NCBI GenBank assembly: GCA_915275065.1
Contig: CAJZGD010000138.1
Span: 1 to 6,827 of the forward strand
Length of the DNA stretch: 6,827 nucleotides
Direction of reading: 5' to 3'
Origin: an uncultured Corynebacterium sp.
GTDB taxonomy: Bacteria > Actinomycetota > Actinomycetes > Mycobacteriales > Mycobacteriaceae
Position numbers and translations under genes: made by a program. The notes beneath the pieces are model-generated. The model saw only the letters and a list, made by a program, of their open reading frames with translations. It searched no databases and was not told the origin of the DNA. Each line of letters starts with the position of its first letter. Within the stretch, counting starts at the first letter, position 1. Positions 6,239 through 6,827 of this stretch are shown here, piece by piece.

Positions 6239-6268
6239 TCGACGCGAGTGGACCGCTTAGTCTAGTAT
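6239..6268 (+). promoter_or_regulatory. Putative metB promoter
   Basis: TCGACG (6239-6244) and TAGTAT (6263-6268) each match four of six consensus bases of the -35 and -10 elements and are 18 bases apart. Transcription would start near 6275, giving a leader of about 60 bases before ATG 6335. The McbR-like operator lies between and overlaps these elements. Confidence 0.4.
6249..6264. promoter_or_regulatory. McbR-like operator upstream of metB
   Basis: TGGAC-CGCTTA-GTCTA matches the corynebacterial McbR operator TAGAC-N6-GTCTA at 9 of 10 specified bases, with exact six-base spacing. McbR is the TetR-type repressor of methionine and cysteine genes, released by S-adenosylhomocysteine. The site occupies the spacer and edge of the predicted metB promoter, so bound repressor would block RNA polymerase. 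The single mismatch and lack of tests keep this a prediction. Confidence 0.6.
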
Positions 6269-6270
6269 CT

Positions 6271-6305
6271 CGGAAAGGATTGTCTACCAATCGTGAACTT
6301 TTCCG
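6271..6305 (+). other. Nested inverted repeats in the metB leader
   Basis: An outer pair CGGAAA (6271-6276) / TTTCCG (6300-6305) encloses an inner hairpin GATTG-TCTAC-CAATC (6278-6292). The structure would sit at the 5' end of the predicted mRNA, 15 bases before the AAGGAG ribosome binding site. It has no U tract, so it is not a terminator. It could stabilise the mRNA or be a protein site; the inner loop overlaps a second GTCTA (6282-6286). Confidence 0.3.
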
Positions 6306-6334
6306 TAAACTACATTGTGCAAGGAGCGTCGCCG

Positions 6335-6827
6335 ATGAGTGCACCGAAGCCCCAGGGGTTTGCCACCGCCAGCATCCACGCGGGTTACGACCCGGATTCC
6401 CTCTATGGGGCCATTAATACCCCCATCTACGCCTCCACCACGTTTGCCCAAAACGGTTTGAACGAGCTTCGGGGCGGCTACGAATACACCCGCTGCGGCA
6501 ACCCCACCATTGCGGCCCTGGAGAAAACCGTTGCCGCGTTGGAGGGTGCCGCTTATGGTCGGGCGTTTTCCTCCGGCATGGCCGCCACCGACGTGCTGCT
6601 GCGCGCGTTGTTGCGTCCGGGTGACCATTTGATTTTCGGCCACGATGCTTACGGTGGCACCTTTCGGCTCATTGATTCGGTGTTTGCGGAGTGGGGCATT
6701 ACCTACACCGTTGTCGACACTACTTCGACCGACGCCATTGCCGCCGCTGTCACGCCCGACACGAAACTCGTGTGGTTGGAGACCCCCTCCAATCCGGCGT
6801 TGGCGATCACCGACATTGCGGCGGTCG
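6335..6827 (+). CDS. metB: Cystathionine gamma-synthase, N-terminal part (cut by window edge)
   Basis: The first 164 residues of a PLP-dependent Cys/Met metabolism enzyme. It joins O-acetylhomoserine with cysteine to make cystathionine in the transsulfuration branch of methionine synthesis in corynebacteria. Visible motifs: IHAGY (14-18), NTPIYASTTF (28-37), YEYTRCGNPT (49-58) whose Y51 and R53 bind the PLP phosphate of the neighbouring subunit, FSSGMAA (78-84) for PLP phosphate binding, and HDAYGGT (103-109) with Y106 stacking on the cofactor. The Schiff-base lysine lies beyond the window. The text closely follows C. glutamicum MetB as I remember it, which favours this over metC or metY. ATG 6335 is chosen for AAGGAG at 6321-6326, 8 bases upstream; an in-frame GTG at 6293 is poorly supported. 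Position 54 is Cys where I would expect Val, Ser or Thr. Likely McbR-repressed. Confidence 0.93.
   Translation, partial: MSAPKPQGFATASIHAGYDPDSLYGAINTPIYASTTFAQNGLNELRGGYEYTRCGNPTIAALEKTVAALEGAAYGRAFSSGMAATDVLLRALLRPGDHLIFGHDAYGGTFRLIDSVFAEWGITYTVVDTTSTDAIAAAVTPDTKLVWLETPSNPALAITDIAAV

Noticed and set aside
6293..6334. In-frame GTG 6293 as the metB start
   Set aside because: Its nearest purine run is 13 bases away, whereas ATG 6335 has a well-spaced AAGGAG and aligns with the expected MetB N-terminus.
6284..6643. Minus-strand open frame of 119 codons over the metB start
   Set aside because: The plus strand matches MetB residue by residue here; the antisense frame has no recognisable domain.

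Overview
This window looks like a chromosomal core-genome segment from a high-GC actinobacterium of the Corynebacterium type. The evidence is the strong GC bias at third codon positions, a cystathionine gamma-synthase N-terminus that reads like corynebacterial MetB, a CopD-CtaG fusion protein of the kind seen in Corynebacterium and Mycobacterium, and the gene order ssb paralog, ettA, small acyl-CoA thioesterase, conserved unknown. From memory, that order matches mycobacterial Rv2478c, Rv2477c, Rv2475c and Rv2474c. I cannot name a species. I see no mobile element, phage gene, CRISPR array or toxin-antitoxin pair.

Layout. Bases 1-184 hold no gene I can support; there is a very G-rich edge and a short inverted repeat. 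A tRNA-Arg (anticodon UCU) lies on the minus strand at 231-303, with its promoter to the right and a hairpin terminator to the left. Diverging from it on the plus strand is a 666-residue polytopic membrane protein fusing a CopD-type copper domain to a CtaG-type cytochrome oxidase assembly domain. Next comes a 230-base intergenic stretch with the most striking non-coding signal of the window: a perfect 14-bp palindrome, an AT-rich patch, and two perfect consensus DnaA boxes facing each other as an 11-bp inverted repeat. These lie just upstream of a divergent single-stranded DNA-binding protein gene (SsbB-like, no acidic DDDIPF tip). The ABC-F translation factor gene ettA follows 41 bases later and ends in a strong intrinsic terminator (5034-5062).

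A second unit then encodes a 141-residue hotdog-fold thioesterase and, overlapping by one base (TAATG), a 207-residue conserved protein of unknown function. Last is metB (cystathionine gamma-synthase), cut by the right edge. Its upstream region holds a site matching 9 of 10 specified bases of the McbR operator (TAGAC-N6-GTCTA) placed between plausible -35 and -10 elements, then a nested inverted repeat in the predicted leader.

How the genes fit together. Most are housekeeping genes: respiratory oxidase and copper assembly, tRNA supply for AGA codons, DNA binding, ribosome energy sensing, acyl-CoA hydrolysis and methionine synthesis. No dedicated accessory system is visible. The leads worth following are regulatory (DnaA boxes before ssb, McbR-like operator before metB) and the unknown 207-residue protein coupled to the thioesterase.
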